A stretch of 64,000 nt of DNA from Rhodococcus sp. 06-462-5 (GTDB taxonomy: Bacteria > Actinomycetota > Actinomycetes > Mycobacteriales > Mycobacteriaceae): the NCBI RefSeq assembly GCF_002258315.1, contig NZ_NOYD01000012.1, forward strand, positions 246,937 to 310,936, given 5' to 3'. Below the pieces are notes generated by a model. The model searched no databases and was not told where the DNA came from. It saw nothing but the letters and a program-made list of their open reading frames with translations. Below are positions 63,947 to 64,000 of this stretch, one piece after another (the first letter of the stretch is position 1; each line of letters opens with the position of its first letter). A program made the translations under genes and the position numbers.

Positions 63947-64000
63947 GGCGTCGACTGATCGGTTGCCGGCCCGCCATTTTCTCGTACAACCGCTTCACGT
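63912..64000. repeat. Inverted repeat of at least 32 bp at the window edge
   Basis: Positions 63912-63943, which encode the end of the hydrolase (DVKRLYEKMAG), are repeated exactly in reverse complement at 63969-64000, with 25 bp between. The right arm runs to the last base, so its true length is unknown. Confidence 0.9.

Overview
The window is a high-GC chromosomal segment of a mycolic-acid actinomycete, most likely Rhodococcus or a close relative. The evidence is a complete mce lipid-import operon with its ATPase MceG, the mycolate dehydratase genes hadA-hadB beside secE-nusG-rplK-rplA, GTG and leaderless starts, and a menaquinone gene neighbourhood that, from memory, follows the order of Mycobacterium tuberculosis Rv0542c-Rv0563. 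No integrase, transposase or CRISPR array was seen.

Layout. 1-1.1 kb: 5' part of rpoB (minus). 1.6-4.1 kb: a two-domain enzyme joining a class III aminotransferase to an acyl-ACP-reductase-like module. 4.35-16.1 kb: mce operon on the minus strand (mceG, yrbEA, yrbEB, mceA-F, two Mce-associated membrane proteins), almost every junction translationally coupled and ending in an intrinsic terminator. 16.5-17.8 kb: rplL, rplJ and the L10 leader. 17.9-20.7 kb: a sortase-like lipoprotein and a CHRD protein, divergent from an ECF sigma/anti-sigma pair. 20.65-26.2 kb: a tightly coupled five-gene operon (NAD-binding thioester-reductase-like protein, 65-residue membrane protein, phosphatidylserine-decarboxylase-like enzyme, GNAT-like acyltransferase, MMPL transporter) that looks like an uncharacterised lipid synthesis and export pathway. 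26.4-29.3 kb: two hydrolases. 29.4-34.1 kb: rplA, rplK, nusG, secE, hadB, hadA, rpmG and four tRNAs (Trp, Met, Thr, Tyr). 34.3-36.8 kb: yajQ, htpX and a polyprenyl diphosphate synthase. 36.9-41.9 kb: a phosphonate-type ABC transporter with a HAD phosphatase and an RpiR regulator, with a 19-bp palindrome and a PHO-box-like repeat at its promoter. 42-62.8 kb: menaquinone genes (menJ, menG, menD, menC, a hotdog thioesterase, menB, menE) interleaved with a mannosyltransferase, redox and membrane proteins, a siderophore-interacting protein with an iron-box-like site, and GGDEF and GAF-EAL proteins. 62.8-64 kb: a decayed tandem repeat, two head-to-head genes that both lost their 5' ends at one junction, and an inverted repeat of at least 32 bp running off the window edge.

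Working together: the men genes plus the polyprenyl synthase and MenJ cover most of chorismate-to-menaquinone. The hotdog protein between menC and menB is a candidate for the DHNA-CoA thioesterase step. MceG with the mce operon forms one lipid importer. GGDEF, EAL and YajQ proteins suggest cyclic-di-GMP signalling. Eight genes have a TAnnnT hexamer 6-8 nt before the start codon, suggesting leaderless transcripts, and this pattern was used to choose several starts.
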